Shown here piece by piece: positions 48,043-59,414 of a stretch of DNA of 64,000 nucleotides. A model generated the notes under the pieces. That model had not been told where the DNA came from, ran no database searches, and saw only the letters and a program-made list of their open reading frames with translations. The position numbers and the translations under genes were made by a program. This DNA is from Paracoccaceae bacterium (GTDB lineage: Bacteria > Pseudomonadota > Alphaproteobacteria > Rhodobacterales > Rhodobacteraceae), in contig JAUYQR010000011.1 of NCBI GenBank assembly GCA_030697175.1, positions 744,001 to 808,000 of the forward strand. Direction: 5' to 3'. Within the stretch, counting starts at the first letter, position 1, and the number at the start of each line of letters is the position of its first letter.

Positions 48043-49161
48043 ATGAAGCTCTCGATCGAACGCGCCACACTGCTGAAGGCGCTGGCACAGGCCCAGTCCG
48101 TGGTCGAGCGTCGCAATACCATTCCGATCCTCGCCAACGTGTTGATCGAGGCCGAAGGTGCAAACGTAAGCTTCCGGGCGACCGATCTGGACATCGAAGT
48201 CGTGGACCGCGCTCCCGCAATGGTGGAACGCCCCGGTGCCACGACTGTCTCGGCCGTCATGCTGCATGAAATCGTCCGCAAGCTGCCCGATGGCGCCCTT
48301 GTCAACCTGACGGAAGATGCCGCCACGGGCCGCCTGACGATCACGGCCGGTCGGTCGACCTTCAGCCTGGCGACGCTGCCGAAGGAAGATTTTCCGATCA
48401 TGGCAACGTCGGAGTATTCCTCGAACTTTTCGGCGCCGGCACCTGTTTTGCGCCGCCTGTTCGACAAGGCGAAATTCGCAATTTCCACCGAGGAAACCCG
48501 CTACTATCTGAACGGCGTCTACCTGCATGTCTCGACATCGGACGGCGCGCAGGTGCTGCGGTGCGTGGCGACCGATGGGCACCGGCTGGCCCGCATTGAC
48601 GCCCCGCTTCCCGAAGGTGCCGCCGGCATGCCCGGCGTGATCGTGCCGCGCAAGACGGTGGGAGAGTTGCGCAAGCTCCTCGACGATGACGAGGCGCAGA
48701 TCGCAGTCTCGGTTTCTGAAACGAAGGTTCGCTTTGCGACCCCTGTGATTACTCTGACCTCTAAGGTGATCGACGGCACCTTCCCGGATTACACCCGCGT
48801 CATACCGACGGGAAACACCAAGCGGCTTGAGGTTGACGCGTCCGAGTTCGCCAAGGCAGTCGACCGCGTTGCAACCGTTTCGTCCGAGCGGTCGCGGGCG
48901 GTCAAACTGAGCCTTGATGAGGATCGGCTGGTTCTTTCGGTCAACGCGCCTGACAGTGGCGCCGCTGAGGAGGAGTTGGCTGTCGCTTACGGCGATGAGC
49001 GGCTCGAGATCGGCTTCAACGCCAAGTATCTTCTGGAGATCGCAAGCCAGGTTGACCGCGAGAACGCAGTGTTCCTGTTCAACTCCTCCGGTGATCCGAC
49101 GCTGATGCGCGAAGGCAATGACACGTCGGCGGTTTACGTCGTCATGCCGATGCGCGTCTGA
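48043..49161 (+). CDS. dnaN: DNA polymerase III beta subunit (sliding clamp)
   Basis: 372 residues, three-domain clamp. MKLSIERATLLKALAQAQSVVERRNTIPIL at the start (key residues L10, L14, R23, N25), domain-two TRYYLNGVYLHV near 150, and the C-terminal YVVMPMRV with the typical MPMR ending. The dimer tethers polymerase to DNA. Start ATG 48043 with GGGGGAAG upstream. Confidence 0.98.
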   Translation: MKLSIERATLLKALAQAQSVVERRNTIPILANVLIEAEGANVSFRATDLDIEVVDRAPAMVERPGATTVSAVMLHEIVRKLPDGALVNLTEDAATGRLTITAGRSTFSLATLPKEDFPIMATSEYSSNFSAPAPVLRRLFDKAKFAISTEETRYYLNGVYLHVSTSDGAQVLRCVATDGHRLARIDAPLPEGAAGMPGVIVPRKTVGELRKLLDDDEAQIAVSVSETKVRFATPVITLTSKVIDGTFPDYTRVIPTGNTKRLEVDASEFAKAVDRVATVSSERSRAVKLSLDEDRLVLSVNAPDSGAAEEELAVAYGDERLEIGFNAKYLLEIASQVDRENAVFLFNSSGDPTLMREGNDTSAVYVVMPMRV

Positions 49162-49191
49162 CCCCGTTCCCGAACGAAAAGGCGCAAATCC

Positions 49192-50283
49192 TTGGGCGGT
49201 CTGTCGATCAAGTCGCTCAGCCTGTCGCATTTCCGCAGCCACCGCTTGGCAAATCTGGATTTCGATGGTCGTCCGGTTGCCCTGATCGGCCCGAACGGCG
49301 CCGGCAAGACCAATCTTCTGGAGGCTGTGTCGCTGTTTTCGCCGGGGCGGGGGCTGCGTCGGGCCAGTTCTGACGATCTGGCCAAGAGGCCTGAAAGCAT
49401 TGGCTGGAGGCTGCGCGCAACTGTTGTCGGCCTTGGTGGCGGCCACGATCTGGAGACCTCGGCAGACCCCGGCGAGGCGCGGCAGGTTCGCGTCGATGGC
49501 AAGGTCGCAACCCAGGCCAGCCTTGGCCGTGTGATCCGCATACTTTGGCTGGTTCCCGCGATGGACCGCCTCTGGATCGAGGCAGCAGAAGGCCGTCGCC
49601 GCTTTCTGGATCGGCTGACGTTCAGTCTCGCGCCGGATCATGCTGAGCTTTCGCTCACATATGAAAAGGCGATGCGTGACCGCAATCGGCTTTTGAAGGA
49701 CCAGATCACCGATCCGCACTGGTATACGGCGCTGGAGGCGCAGATGGCCGAGGCGGGCGCACAGATCACCCAGAACCGGCGCGCTGCGCTGGCCCGGATC
49801 GACCGCGCAACCACCGGCGAGACTGCCTTTCCCAAGGCGACGCTTGCCCTGACCGAGTCCGAAGATTCCGATCTTCTGACTGCTTTGGCTGAGGGGCGTC
49901 GGCGGGATCTGGCGGCTGGCCGCACCCTCGTCGGCCCGCACCGCACTGACCTTGCCGCGGTCTATACCGCCAAGGGCGTGCCTGCAGACCAATGTTCGAC
50001 GGGTGAACAGAAGGCCTTGCTGATCAGCCTGATCCTCGCCAATGCCAGGGCCTTGGCCGAAGACATCGGACATGCTCCGGTTCTTTTGCTGGATGAGGTG
50101 GCCGCACATCTGGACGAAGACCGGCGTGCTGCGCTCTATGACGAAATCGTTTCCCTTGGCGCGCAGGCCCTAATGACCGGCACCGAGGCTGAGTTGTTCC
50201 GGGGGCTACGCGGAAAAGGCCGGTTGATAAAGATTTCCGATATCGGCGGGCAGTCACATCTAAGCCCGCAAGAGGATATATGA
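49192..50283 (+). CDS. recF: DNA replication and repair protein RecF
   Basis: 363 residues. SMC-like ATPase that helps load RecA at gaps. Walker A ALIGPNGAGKTNLLEAV near 30-46, LVGPHRTDL near 243, signature CSTGEQKALLISLILA near 265, and Walker B VLLLDEVAAHLDEDRR near 300. The start is TTG at 49192 with AAGG upstream; there is no in-frame ATG nearby. It ends directly before the LysE gene. Confidence 0.96.
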   Translation: MGGLSIKSLSLSHFRSHRLANLDFDGRPVALIGPNGAGKTNLLEAVSLFSPGRGLRRASSDDLAKRPESIGWRLRATVVGLGGGHDLETSADPGEARQVRVDGKVATQASLGRVIRILWLVPAMDRLWIEAAEGRRRFLDRLTFSLAPDHAELSLTYEKAMRDRNRLLKDQITDPHWYTALEAQMAEAGAQITQNRRAALARIDRATTGETAFPKATLALTESEDSDLLTALAEGRRRDLAAGRTLVGPHRTDLAAVYTAKGVPADQCSTGEQKALLISLILANARALAEDIGHAPVLLLDEVAAHLDEDRRAALYDEIVSLGAQALMTGTEAELFRGLRGKGRLIKISDIGGQSHLSPQEDI

Positions 50284-50904
50284 ATGACTGTTACTTTTTA
50301 TGAACTGCTGCTTTATGCGGGCGGTATGGCGCTGCTGTGGGTTATTCCGGGACCGGTCTGGGTTGCGCTGACGGCGCGCGCGCTTTCGGGCGGTTTCGCC
50401 TCGGCATGGCCATTGGCCGTCGGTGTGGCGCTGGGCGACGGTGTCTGGCCTCTTGCTGCGATCTTTGGGCTTAGCTGGATTATCGCGCTTTATGGCGGGT
50501 TTCTGGAGGCGTTGAGTTGGGTGGCCGCAGGCATCTTTGTGACGATGGGCATCCTTCTGGTGCGCAAGCCCGCCGCAGCGATTGATGCCGACAGCAAGCT
50601 GACCAAACCCGGAGCTTTGGCAGGATTTGCCGTGGGCATTGCCGCAGTCATCGGCAATCCGAAAGCGATCCTGTTCTACATGGGGGTGCTGCCGGGCTTT
50701 TTTGACCTGAGCCGCGTCACCGGGCTGGATATCGTGGCGATCCTGACCGTGTCGATGCTGGTTCCGATGCTCGGAAATCTTGGCCTGGCGCTGTTTCTGG
50801 ACCGCGCCAGAAGCCTGTTGTCCAGCCCCGCGGCGCTGCGTCGCCTCAACGTCATTTCCGGGATCCTGCTGGTCGCGGTAGGCTGCGTCATCCCCTTTAC
50901 CTGA
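50284..50904 (+). CDS. LysE/RhtB-type amino-acid exporter
   Basis: 206 residues with about six hydrophobic helices. The family pattern PGPVWVALTARALSGGFASAWPLAVGVALGD (key residues P20, G21, P22, G44, D51) and the later NPKAILFYMGVLPGFFDL fit LysE transporters, which export amino acids or other small metabolites. The ATG abuts the recF stop, so it is co-transcribed with dnaN-recF. Substrate unknown. Confidence 0.9.
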   Translation: MTVTFYELLLYAGGMALLWVIPGPVWVALTARALSGGFASAWPLAVGVALGDGVWPLAAIFGLSWIIALYGGFLEALSWVAAGIFVTMGILLVRKPAAAIDADSKLTKPGALAGFAVGIAAVIGNPKAILFYMGVLPGFFDLSRVTGLDIVAILTVSMLVPMLGNLGLALFLDRARSLLSSPAALRRLNVISGILLVAVGCVIPFT

Positions 50905-50925
50905 CCACCAAATATTGTGGGTCAG

Positions 50926-53436
<2,511 letters not shown>

Positions 53437-53478
53437 CGCCAAAGGCGCATCCAGTCGGGAACGATACGCAGGAATGGG

Positions 53479-53554
53479 TGGTGACCCCGGTAGGATTCGA
53501 ACCTACGACCTGCCGCTTAGGAGGCGGCCGCTCTATCCCCTGAGCTACGAGGCC
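53479..53554 (-). tRNA. tRNA-Arg (anticodon CCT)
   Basis: A full cloverleaf reads on the minus strand, 76 bases with encoded CCA. Acceptor GGCCTCG pairs with CGGGGTC with two wobbles, the D arm is GCTC/GAGC, the anticodon loop is CTCCTAA giving CCT, and the T arm has TTCGAAT. It decodes AGG. Confidence 0.95.
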
Positions 53555-53717
53555 ACTGGTAGGCACGGCCTCCCGCCTGAATGCGTCAAAACGGAATGCA
53601 AGGCAACCAACTGCCAAAAGAAAAGGGGGAACGAAGTTGGCCCACCGCTCCCCCTCAGGTCCGTCGCATCATGTTTGAGAGCTTGCAGGATGCGCCGGAT
53701 ATGGCCAGCACGTCGGC

Positions 53718-53731
53718 TGTTAGCGCTAGCA
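53718..53731. promoter_or_regulatory. LacI-family operator candidate 1
   Basis: TGTTAGCGCTAGCA is a 14-base, CG-centred palindrome with one mismatched pair. It has the form of GntR/LacI-family operators and lies 80 bases upstream of a LacI-family gene, suggesting autoregulation. Confidence 0.5.
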
Positions 53732-53764
53732 TTAACAGACCAAAGCCCCTTGGACAAGGCTTTG

Positions 53765-53778
53765 CATTAGCGGTAACA
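53765..53778. promoter_or_regulatory. LacI-family operator candidate 2
   Basis: CATTAGCGGTAACA carries a good right half (GGTAACA) and a weaker left half. It is centred 47 bases from the first site and lies 33 bases before the regulator start, allowing looping or cooperative repression. Confidence 0.4.
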
Positions 53779-53810
53779 AGGGTCAGTCACCCGTTCAGCC
53801 GGAAACAGCA

Positions 53811-54842
53811 TTGTCCAGACCTCACGCCGTTGACCCCCGCCATACGCTGACCTTGCGCGACGTATCCGAAGCCTGTGGCGTCAGCGAAATGACGGTGAGC
53901 CGTGTGCTGCGCAACCGGGGGGATGTGTCGGCATCAACCCGCGAAAAGGTGTTGGAGGCCGCCCGCACCCTTGGATACGTCCCAAACAAGATCGCCGGCG
54001 CGCTTGCCTCGCAACGGGTCAACCTGGTCGGCGTGGTAATCCCCTCGTTGTCGAACATGGTGTTCCCCGAAGTGATGACCGGAATTTCGGAAAGGCTGGA
54101 AGGCACCGGCCTGCAGCCTGTCGTCGGGGTGACCAACTACCTGCCCGACCGCGAAGAAAGCGTGATTTACGAGATGCTGTCGTGGCGTCCTTCGGGGATG
54201 ATCATCGCGGGGCTGGAGCACACGGCTGCGGCCCGCGCGATGCTTGCCCGGGCCGGAATCCCGATCGTGGAGATCATGGATATCGACGGTGATGCCGTGA
54301 ACCATGCAGTTGGCATTTCGCACCGCCGCGCCGGTCGCCAGATGGCCGAGGCGATCATTGCCGCCGGATATCGCCGCATTGCCTTTCTTGGCACGCAGAT
54401 GCCGAATGACCACCGCGCCCGAAAGCGGCTGGAAGGCTTTGAGGATGCGCTTGCCAAGGCTGGCCTCGCCTTGGTTGACCGCGAGTATTATTCGGGTGGC
54501 TCCGCGCTTTTGAAGGGGCGGGAGATGACGGCCGCCGTCCTGAACCGCACCCCGGACGTGGATTTCTTGTATTACTCCAACGACATGATCGGTGCTGGCG
54601 GCCTGCTGTACTGTCTGGCCCAAGGGATCGACGTGCCCGGAAGGATCGGCCTTGCCGGTTTCAACGGCGTTGATCTGTTGGACGGTCTGCCACGAAAACT
54701 TGCCACAATGGATGCCTGCCGGCTTGAGATTGGCCGCCGCGCCGCCGAAATCATCGCAGGAACTGCAAGCGCGGGCGAGGTGGTGGAGCTTTTCCCGAAG
54801 CTTCAGCCCGGCGACACCATCCGCCCTGCGCCGCAGACCTGA
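53811..54842 (+). CDS. LacI-family transcriptional regulator (GntR/gluconate-type)
   Basis: 343 residues. The N-terminal helix-turn-helix is clear: LTLRDVSEACGVSEMTVSRVLRNRGDVSASTR (key residues V23, M27, V29, S30, R34). The hinge LGYVPNKIAGALAS and a periplasmic-binding-protein-like effector domain follow (about 68-335). It resembles gluconate regulators in overall pattern, but the effector cannot be fixed from the sequence. It starts at TTG 53811 with GGAAA upstream. No sugar genes adjoin it, so its targets lie elsewhere. Confidence 0.88.
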   Translation: MSRPHAVDPRHTLTLRDVSEACGVSEMTVSRVLRNRGDVSASTREKVLEAARTLGYVPNKIAGALASQRVNLVGVVIPSLSNMVFPEVMTGISERLEGTGLQPVVGVTNYLPDREESVIYEMLSWRPSGMIIAGLEHTAAARAMLARAGIPIVEIMDIDGDAVNHAVGISHRRAGRQMAEAIIAAGYRRIAFLGTQMPNDHRARKRLEGFEDALAKAGLALVDREYYSGGSALLKGREMTAAVLNRTPDVDFLYYSNDMIGAGGLLYCLAQGIDVPGRIGLAGFNGVDLLDGLPRKLATMDACRLEIGRRAAEIIAGTASAGEVVELFPKLQPGDTIRPAPQT

Positions 54843-54849
54843 TGCGCAG

Positions 54850-55809
54850 TCAGTTGCCTGCTGCCCGGCTTTCCGGCTGTTGGGCCTCGCGCCAGATTAC
54901 GCAGCTTTCCGCAAATGCGATCAGATTGCGCAACAGCAGATGCGGCCCATCGTCCGTATAGCGCAGCGGCCCGCAATGCTCGGGCAACGGATCACGCATC
55001 AGGGCAACCTCCTTGTCGGCGGCATAGTTCAGCGCAATCGAATGGATGTCGCTATCGCTGAGCATGTCGCCGGCCAGAATGCGCGCGGCAAGCGCGTGCC
55101 AATGATAGGCTTCCTTGCCCTTCAACGGCCCCCGGAACCGGACGCTCCATGAACCGATCAGAACCTTCGAGATCAACTGCTCGCGCGAGCGGACGGGAAA
55201 GTGTGCGAGGGTGATCCCCGGCAGACTGACTGGCGCGGGCATGTTCCTGCCCTTCAACAGGCGGCCACCAGCCCTTACCAGGGCTTTACCGATCAGCCGC
55301 CCCGGAATCGTCACCTTGTAATGCTGGGGACGTTCCCGCCTGCGCCGTCGGTTGATGCGCACGATCGGGTTCGGTTCTGACATGTCGTCATGCGCTGTCG
55401 GGACATAGGTCACCCAAGGCAACTGCACCGGCGCGTCGCTTGCCAGCAACTGCGTCCGAAAATCCTGCGGTTCGGCGGAAATGAATTCATCCGCGTCCAG
55501 CACCACCACATGCGAAATGCCCATGTCAGGGTGCAGCGTCGGCAGGAGTTCGTTGATGATGTCCTTTTGCATGTGCCCGGTTCGCTCATCCGTCGACCAG
55601 GTCAGACGGCCGAAGAACTCCAACCCAAGCAATTTGAGGATGGCCAGAGTGCCATCGGTGCTGTCGTTGTCGACAACATGCAGCCGATCAAGGAATGCAA
55701 GATTATGGCGCACCATCGCTTCGATGATGTCCGCCTCGTTCTTGGCAATGCAAAGCCCTGCGATAAGGTCGCCCAAACCTGTGTTTTCCTTGAGTGACAA
55801 GATACTCAC
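54850..55809 (-). CDS. glycosyltransferase family 2-like protein
   Basis: 319 residues. IAGLCIAKNEADIIEAMVRHNLAFLDRLHVVDNDSTDGT near 15-53 (key residues K22, N23, E24, D48, D50) and HVVVLDADEFIS near 100 with the metal-binding DxD match the GT2-like family (Glyco_tranf_2_4). It probably transfers a sugar in surface polysaccharide synthesis. No other polysaccharide genes are near. It converges on the LacI-family gene. Confidence 0.8.
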   Translation of the reverse strand: MSILSLKENTGLGDLIAGLCIAKNEADIIEAMVRHNLAFLDRLHVVDNDSTDGTLAILKLLGLEFFGRLTWSTDERTGHMQKDIINELLPTLHPDMGISHVVVLDADEFISAEPQDFRTQLLASDAPVQLPWVTYVPTAHDDMSEPNPIVRINRRRRRERPQHYKVTIPGRLIGKALVRAGGRLLKGRNMPAPVSLPGITLAHFPVRSREQLISKVLIGSWSVRFRGPLKGKEAYHWHALAARILAGDMLSDSDIHSIALNYAADKEVALMRDPLPEHCGPLRYTDDGPHLLLRNLIAFAESCVIWREAQQPESRAAGN

Positions 55810-55859
55810 CGTAGCGGCACGTGCAGCGCAAGAGGAATACCATCGCTGACTTCAGTGCG

Positions 55860-57113
55860 TCAGACCCTCAACCGGCCACCCTTATGTGATGTGATCACGG
55901 CTTCGACGATCTGCCCTTCTGGCTGGTCGGTTGCAAAGTCCACCTCGGCAAACCCCTCCGTCCGGCCCAGCCGCGGCCCTTCGATCAGAACCAGGTGGTG
56001 TCGCCCGACCTGCGCTGCCAGATGTCGTGCCAAGGCCAAATCCCCTGCTGCGCGAAGCCGTGCCGCCCGTTCCTTAACCGCCGGCCCGCGAACCTGCGGC
56101 ATCTTTGACGCCGGTGTGCCCTTGCGGGCAGAAAACGGAAAGACGTGCAGGAACGTCAGTGCGCACTCCTCGATCAGCGCCAGAGACTGTTCGAACATGG
56201 CTTCCGTTTCGGTCGGAAAGCCGGCGATGATATCAGCGCCAAAAACGATCTCGGGCCGAAGACGCCTTGCTTCTTCACAAAAGCGGATCGCATCTTCCCG
56301 CAGGTGCCGGCGCTTCATCCGTTTCAGGATCATGTTGTCGCCCGCCTGCAACGACAAATGCAGATGCGGCATCAGCCTCGCCTCGCCACCGATGGCCTCC
56401 ATCAATGCCGCGTCGACTTCGATACTGTCGATCGACGAGATCCGCAGTCGCGCAAGATCGGGCACCAGGCGGAGAATCCGCAGGACAAGGTCACCCAGCC
56501 GCGGCTCTCCCGGAAGATCCGCGCCCCATGAGGTCAGGTCCACGCCGGTCAGCACCACCTCGTTGAAGCCCCGATCGACCAACCGCTTGATCTGTTCGAC
56601 CACGACGCCTGCCGGAACCGAGCGGGAATTGCCGCGTCCGTAGGGAATGATGCAGAACGTGCAGCGATGATCGCAGCCGTTTTGAACCTGAACATAGGCC
56701 CGGTGCCGCCCGAACCCGTCAATCAGATGGCCCGCAGTTTCGCGCACAGACATGATGTCGTCGACCTGCACCCGCTCGGTCGCGCCGATCAGATCTGGCA
56801 CCGCAAGACCGGCCCAAGTCTCGGCCTGCATCTTTTCGTGGTTGCCGACGACGCGGCTCACCTCTGCCATTGCGGCAAAGGTTTCAGGCTCGGTCTGCGC
56901 CGCACACCCCGTGACGATGATCTGCGCGCCCGGATGCGCGCGGGACAGGCGGCGAATCTCCTGTTTGGCCTTTCGCACCGCTTCGGCAGTCACGGCACAG
57001 GTATTCACGACGACAGCGCCAGACACGCCGGCTGCGGCGGCAAGTTCCCGCATCGCTTCCGTTTCATAGGCGTTCAAACGGCAGCCCAGCGTCGCAAAGA
57101 CAGGGGCGGTCAT
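55860..57113 (-). CDS. mtaB: tRNA (N6-threonylcarbamoyladenosine(37)-C2)-methylthiotransferase MtaB
   Basis: 417 residues. An N-terminal MTTase domain with cysteines in [23 protein letters not shown] and [11 protein letters not shown]; a radical SAM core with [22 protein letters not shown] near 150 (CxxxCxxC); and a C-terminal TRAM-like region. It converts t6A37 to ms2t6A in tRNA. The start is ATG 57113, overlapping the dapF stop by four bases, so the two are coupled. Confidence 0.93.
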   Translation of the reverse strand: MTAPVFATLGCRLNAYETEAMRELAAAAGVSGAVVVNTCAVTAEAVRKAKQEIRRLSRAHPGAQIIVTGCAAQTEPETFAAMAEVSRVVGNHEKMQAETWAGLAVPDLIGATERVQVDDIMSVRETAGHLIDGFGRHRAYVQVQNGCDHRCTFCIIPYGRGNSRSVPAGVVVEQIKRLVDRGFNEVVLTGVDLTSWGADLPGEPRLGDLVLRILRLVPDLARLRISSIDSIEVDAALMEAIGGEARLMPHLHLSLQAGDNMILKRMKRRHLREDAIRFCEEARRLRPEIVFGADIIAGFPTETEAMFEQSLALIEECALTFLHVFPFSARKGTPASKMPQVRGPAVKERAARLRAAGDLALARHLAAQVGRHHLVLIEGPRLGRTEGFAEVDFATDQPEGQIVEAVITSHKGGRLRV

Positions 57114-57949
57114 TGATGCGCGGCCACATAGTCGGCGGCAAGCACCCCGTCGAATACCCGCGCAACTGGGCCGGTCAGCCAGACACCATCGTCGCGCCAA
57201 TCGACTTCCAGCGTGCCGCCATCGACCTCAATCGCCACGCGGGGGCCGATCATGCCGCGCAGATGGGCCGCCACCGCCGTCGCGCAAGCCCCCGAGCCGC
57301 AGGCAAGCGTGATGCCGGTTCCCCGTTCCCAGACCCGCATCCGTATCCGACAGGGCGAAATCAGCGTCGCAAACTCGACATTTGTCTTTTGCGGGAAGAG
57401 GGGGTTCTGCTCGATCTGTGGGCCAAGCGTAGCAAGGTCAACCGCCGCGACATCGGGAACGAAATGAACGCAGTGCGGATTGCCCATGCCAACCGCGACA
57501 GGGTCACCCTGCAACGGCAGGTGCTGAGGATCGACTGCCGTGGCCAGCGGAATTTCCCGCCAGTCAAGTTGCGGGGCGCCCATGTTCACGGCAACCCTGC
57601 CGTCGGCCAGGCGTTCGGCCTGAAGCGTGCCACGCGCCGTGGTCAGGGTGACGCGGTCAAGTCCAGCCCCGCGCATGACATGGTCGGCTACACAGCGCGT
57701 AGCGTTGCCGCAGGCACCGGCCTGACTGCCATCGCTGTTCCAGAACACCAGACCGAAATCAGCCGTGTCCGACGCGATGATTTCCGCCAACTGGTCGAAG
57801 CCAACGCCGCGATGCCGGTCACCAATCGCGCGCGCAAGGCTGGCCGTGACCGTTCGCCCCCGCCCGCGCGAGTCGATCACGACAAAGTCGTTGCCTGCAC
57901 CGTGCATCTTGATGAACGGCAGGCTGGCAGGAGTGGCCGAGTCCCTCAT
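57110..57949 (-). CDS. dapF: diaminopimelate epimerase
   Basis: 279 residues. [18 protein letters not shown] at 12-29 is the family start; the two catalytic cysteines are in [13 protein letters not shown] near 77 and [14 protein letters not shown] near 220. It converts LL- to meso-diaminopimelate for lysine and peptidoglycan. I chose ATG 57949 ([12 protein letters not shown]); the frame extends 14 codons further upstream. Confidence 0.95.
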   Translation of the reverse strand: MRDSATPASLPFIKMHGAGNDFVVIDSRGRGRTVTASLARAIGDRHRGVGFDQLAEIIASDTADFGLVFWNSDGSQAGACGNATRCVADHVMRGAGLDRVTLTTARGTLQAERLADGRVAVNMGAPQLDWREIPLATAVDPQHLPLQGDPVAVGMGNPHCVHFVPDVAAVDLATLGPQIEQNPLFPQKTNVEFATLISPCRIRMRVWERGTGITLACGSGACATAVAAHLRGMIGPRVAIEVDGGTLEVDWRDDGVWLTGPVARVFDGVLAADYVAAHQ

Positions 57950-58045
57950 TTCATGCGATATACCTTCGCCCCGTGGCTTTTGCCAGAGCACCGCGCTTTT
58001 TGCCCTTGACCCCCGATGCTGGCTTGCCTAATCACCCCGCTCGTG

Positions 58046-58121
58046 GGGCCGGTAGCTCAGTTGGTAGAGCAGCTGACTTTTAATCAGCGGGTCACAGGTT
58101 CGAATCCTGTCCGGCTCACCA
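58046..58121 (+). tRNA. tRNA-Lys (anticodon TTT), integration site
   Basis: 76 bases with encoded CCA. Acceptor GGGCCGG pairs with CCGGCTC with minor mismatch, D arm GCTC/GAGC, anticodon loop CTTTTAA (TTT), and T arm GGTTCGAATCC. A tyrosine recombinase gene starts its 3' end 25 bases further on in the opposite direction, the usual layout when an element has integrated at a tRNA 3' end. Confidence 0.96.
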
Positions 58122-58145
58122 CAATTTCTGCAAGGCATTGATTTG

Positions 58146-59234
58146 TCATGTAGATTTCCGTCTTACATCCAATTGGATTTCCGGCACATCCAAATGAGGT
58201 TCTTGCGGCGTTCCCGACACCGCCTTGAGTCGGTCGAACTCGCGGGCGTAATCGTCGTATTCCCGCATGTCGATATGTCCCGTCCAAGCGGCCCCTTGCT
58301 GGCTTGTCGCACCGCCTTCGACGGATTCCACCGCTCGCGTCTTGCGCAATCCGTGAAGGCTGACCGGCAGATCGAGGTCGCGGCAAAGACGCTGGAATAG
58401 ATTGATCACTGCCTTTTCGGATCGCGGCTTGCCAGCATTCGTCGGCACAAAGCAAAGATGGCCAGCGAACGGTGCGATAGCTTGCAGCATCATCTGGCGT
58501 TCCGGTTCGAGGTGCGTCGCCCATTTCGGCAAGGGACAGGACCACGGGACATAAGCGCGCTCGCCAGTCTTGCTCTGCCGGTACTCAAGCACCCCGTCCG
58601 GCCGGATCATCTGCGGCCCTAGCCGCACCATGTCGCAAGCCCGCGCACCGGTCCAATTGGTCAGCTCCATCAGTGCGCGTGGCACGCTGCCAATGGCCCA
58701 GCGCGCCCGGAAAGCCGCCTTGTGCGCCTTTGTCCAAGGCGGCCGACGTGTCACTTTGCGGCGCTTATTGCGGAGCGTGAGGGTCATGTCCTCGGCAATG
58801 AGGCCGCGTGCCGCGCACCATGCCCCCCAGGCTCGCCACGCCTTAAGTCTATTAACCGGATCATTGGCGCTGTCGAGATCGGCGCGGATGTGAACTTGCC
58901 TCACGCCCATCGCCTTTGCCTGCCCCGCTTTGGCGCAGATCGCGTCGGCATGGCGCTTGATAATCGCGTGGTATCCCGGCGACCATTCCCGCGCCTGTGC
59001 AGATGCGAAGATAGCGCGCCAGGTGCTGGCGATGCTGCCCGCCACGATCTTAGGGGGCTCTGTGCCTTTGCGTGCCGCTGCCCATGCCGCGATGAAGTCT
59101 GGGTGATCGTGAGGCAGGTCCGGCAACTGGCTTAGCACAAGCTTGCCGCCCCGCCGCGAGCGGTGGAAGGTCTTGCCGGATTTCGGATCTCGCCAAATGT
59201 TCCGCAATTCTACACTCCGAATGCCTTGTCGCAT
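58146..59234 (-). CDS. tyrosine recombinase / phage-type integrase
   Basis: 362 residues. The catalytic pattern is present: Arg in NWTGARACDMVRLG near 206, HGLRKTRA with the HxxR pair near 300, and WTGHIDMREYDDYAREF near 323, with H327 and one of the Tyr residues that follow completing the set. An N-terminal arm-binding and core-binding part (about 1-165) precedes it. GGAGGTGGCGG lies right before ATG 59234. The start lies inside the end of the upstream 62-residue ORF, suggesting coupling. It faces the tRNA-Lys gene. Confidence 0.92.
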   Translation of the reverse strand: MRQGIRSVELRNIWRDPKSGKTFHRSRRGGKLVLSQLPDLPHDHPDFIAAWAAARKGTEPPKIVAGSIASTWRAIFASAQAREWSPGYHAIIKRHADAICAKAGQAKAMGVRQVHIRADLDSANDPVNRLKAWRAWGAWCAARGLIAEDMTLTLRNKRRKVTRRPPWTKAHKAAFRARWAIGSVPRALMELTNWTGARACDMVRLGPQMIRPDGVLEYRQSKTGERAYVPWSCPLPKWATHLEPERQMMLQAIAPFAGHLCFVPTNAGKPRSEKAVINLFQRLCRDLDLPVSLHGLRKTRAVESVEGGATSQQGAAWTGHIDMREYDDYAREFDRLKAVSGTPQEPHLDVPEIQLDVRRKST

Positions 59235-59398
59235 TCCGCCACCTCCGAAGCCGCAATGTCTGGCGACGGTAGCACGGCGTGTTCTGGCCCGGCAAAGACG
59301 ATTCCGGCTGGTGTCAGCACCGCCACCTTGCCGCACGCCTCTGCAGCGCGGATTGCGCGCTGAATCGTGGCTTGTGTGAAGGTGTTGCGGGCGGTCAT
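59210..59398 (-). CDS. small ORF overlapping the integrase start
   Basis: 62 residues. TFTQATIQRAIRAAEACGKVAV is helical and could be a DNA-contacting segment, followed by VLTPAGIVFAGPEH. It overlaps the integrase by 25 bases and starts 16 bases after the 933-residue gene stops. Small ORFs of this kind are common just upstream of integrases and may be excision or regulatory factors. No family is certain. Confidence 0.6.
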   Translation of the reverse strand: MTARNTFTQATIQRAIRAAEACGKVAVLTPAGIVFAGPEHAVLPSPDIAASEVAECDKAFGV

Positions 59399-59414
59399 GT
59401 CGTGGGGCCGCCGA

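Noticed and set aside
47830-50109. 759-codon minus-strand ORF across dnaA, dnaN and recF
   Set aside because: Antisense shadow of conserved genes.
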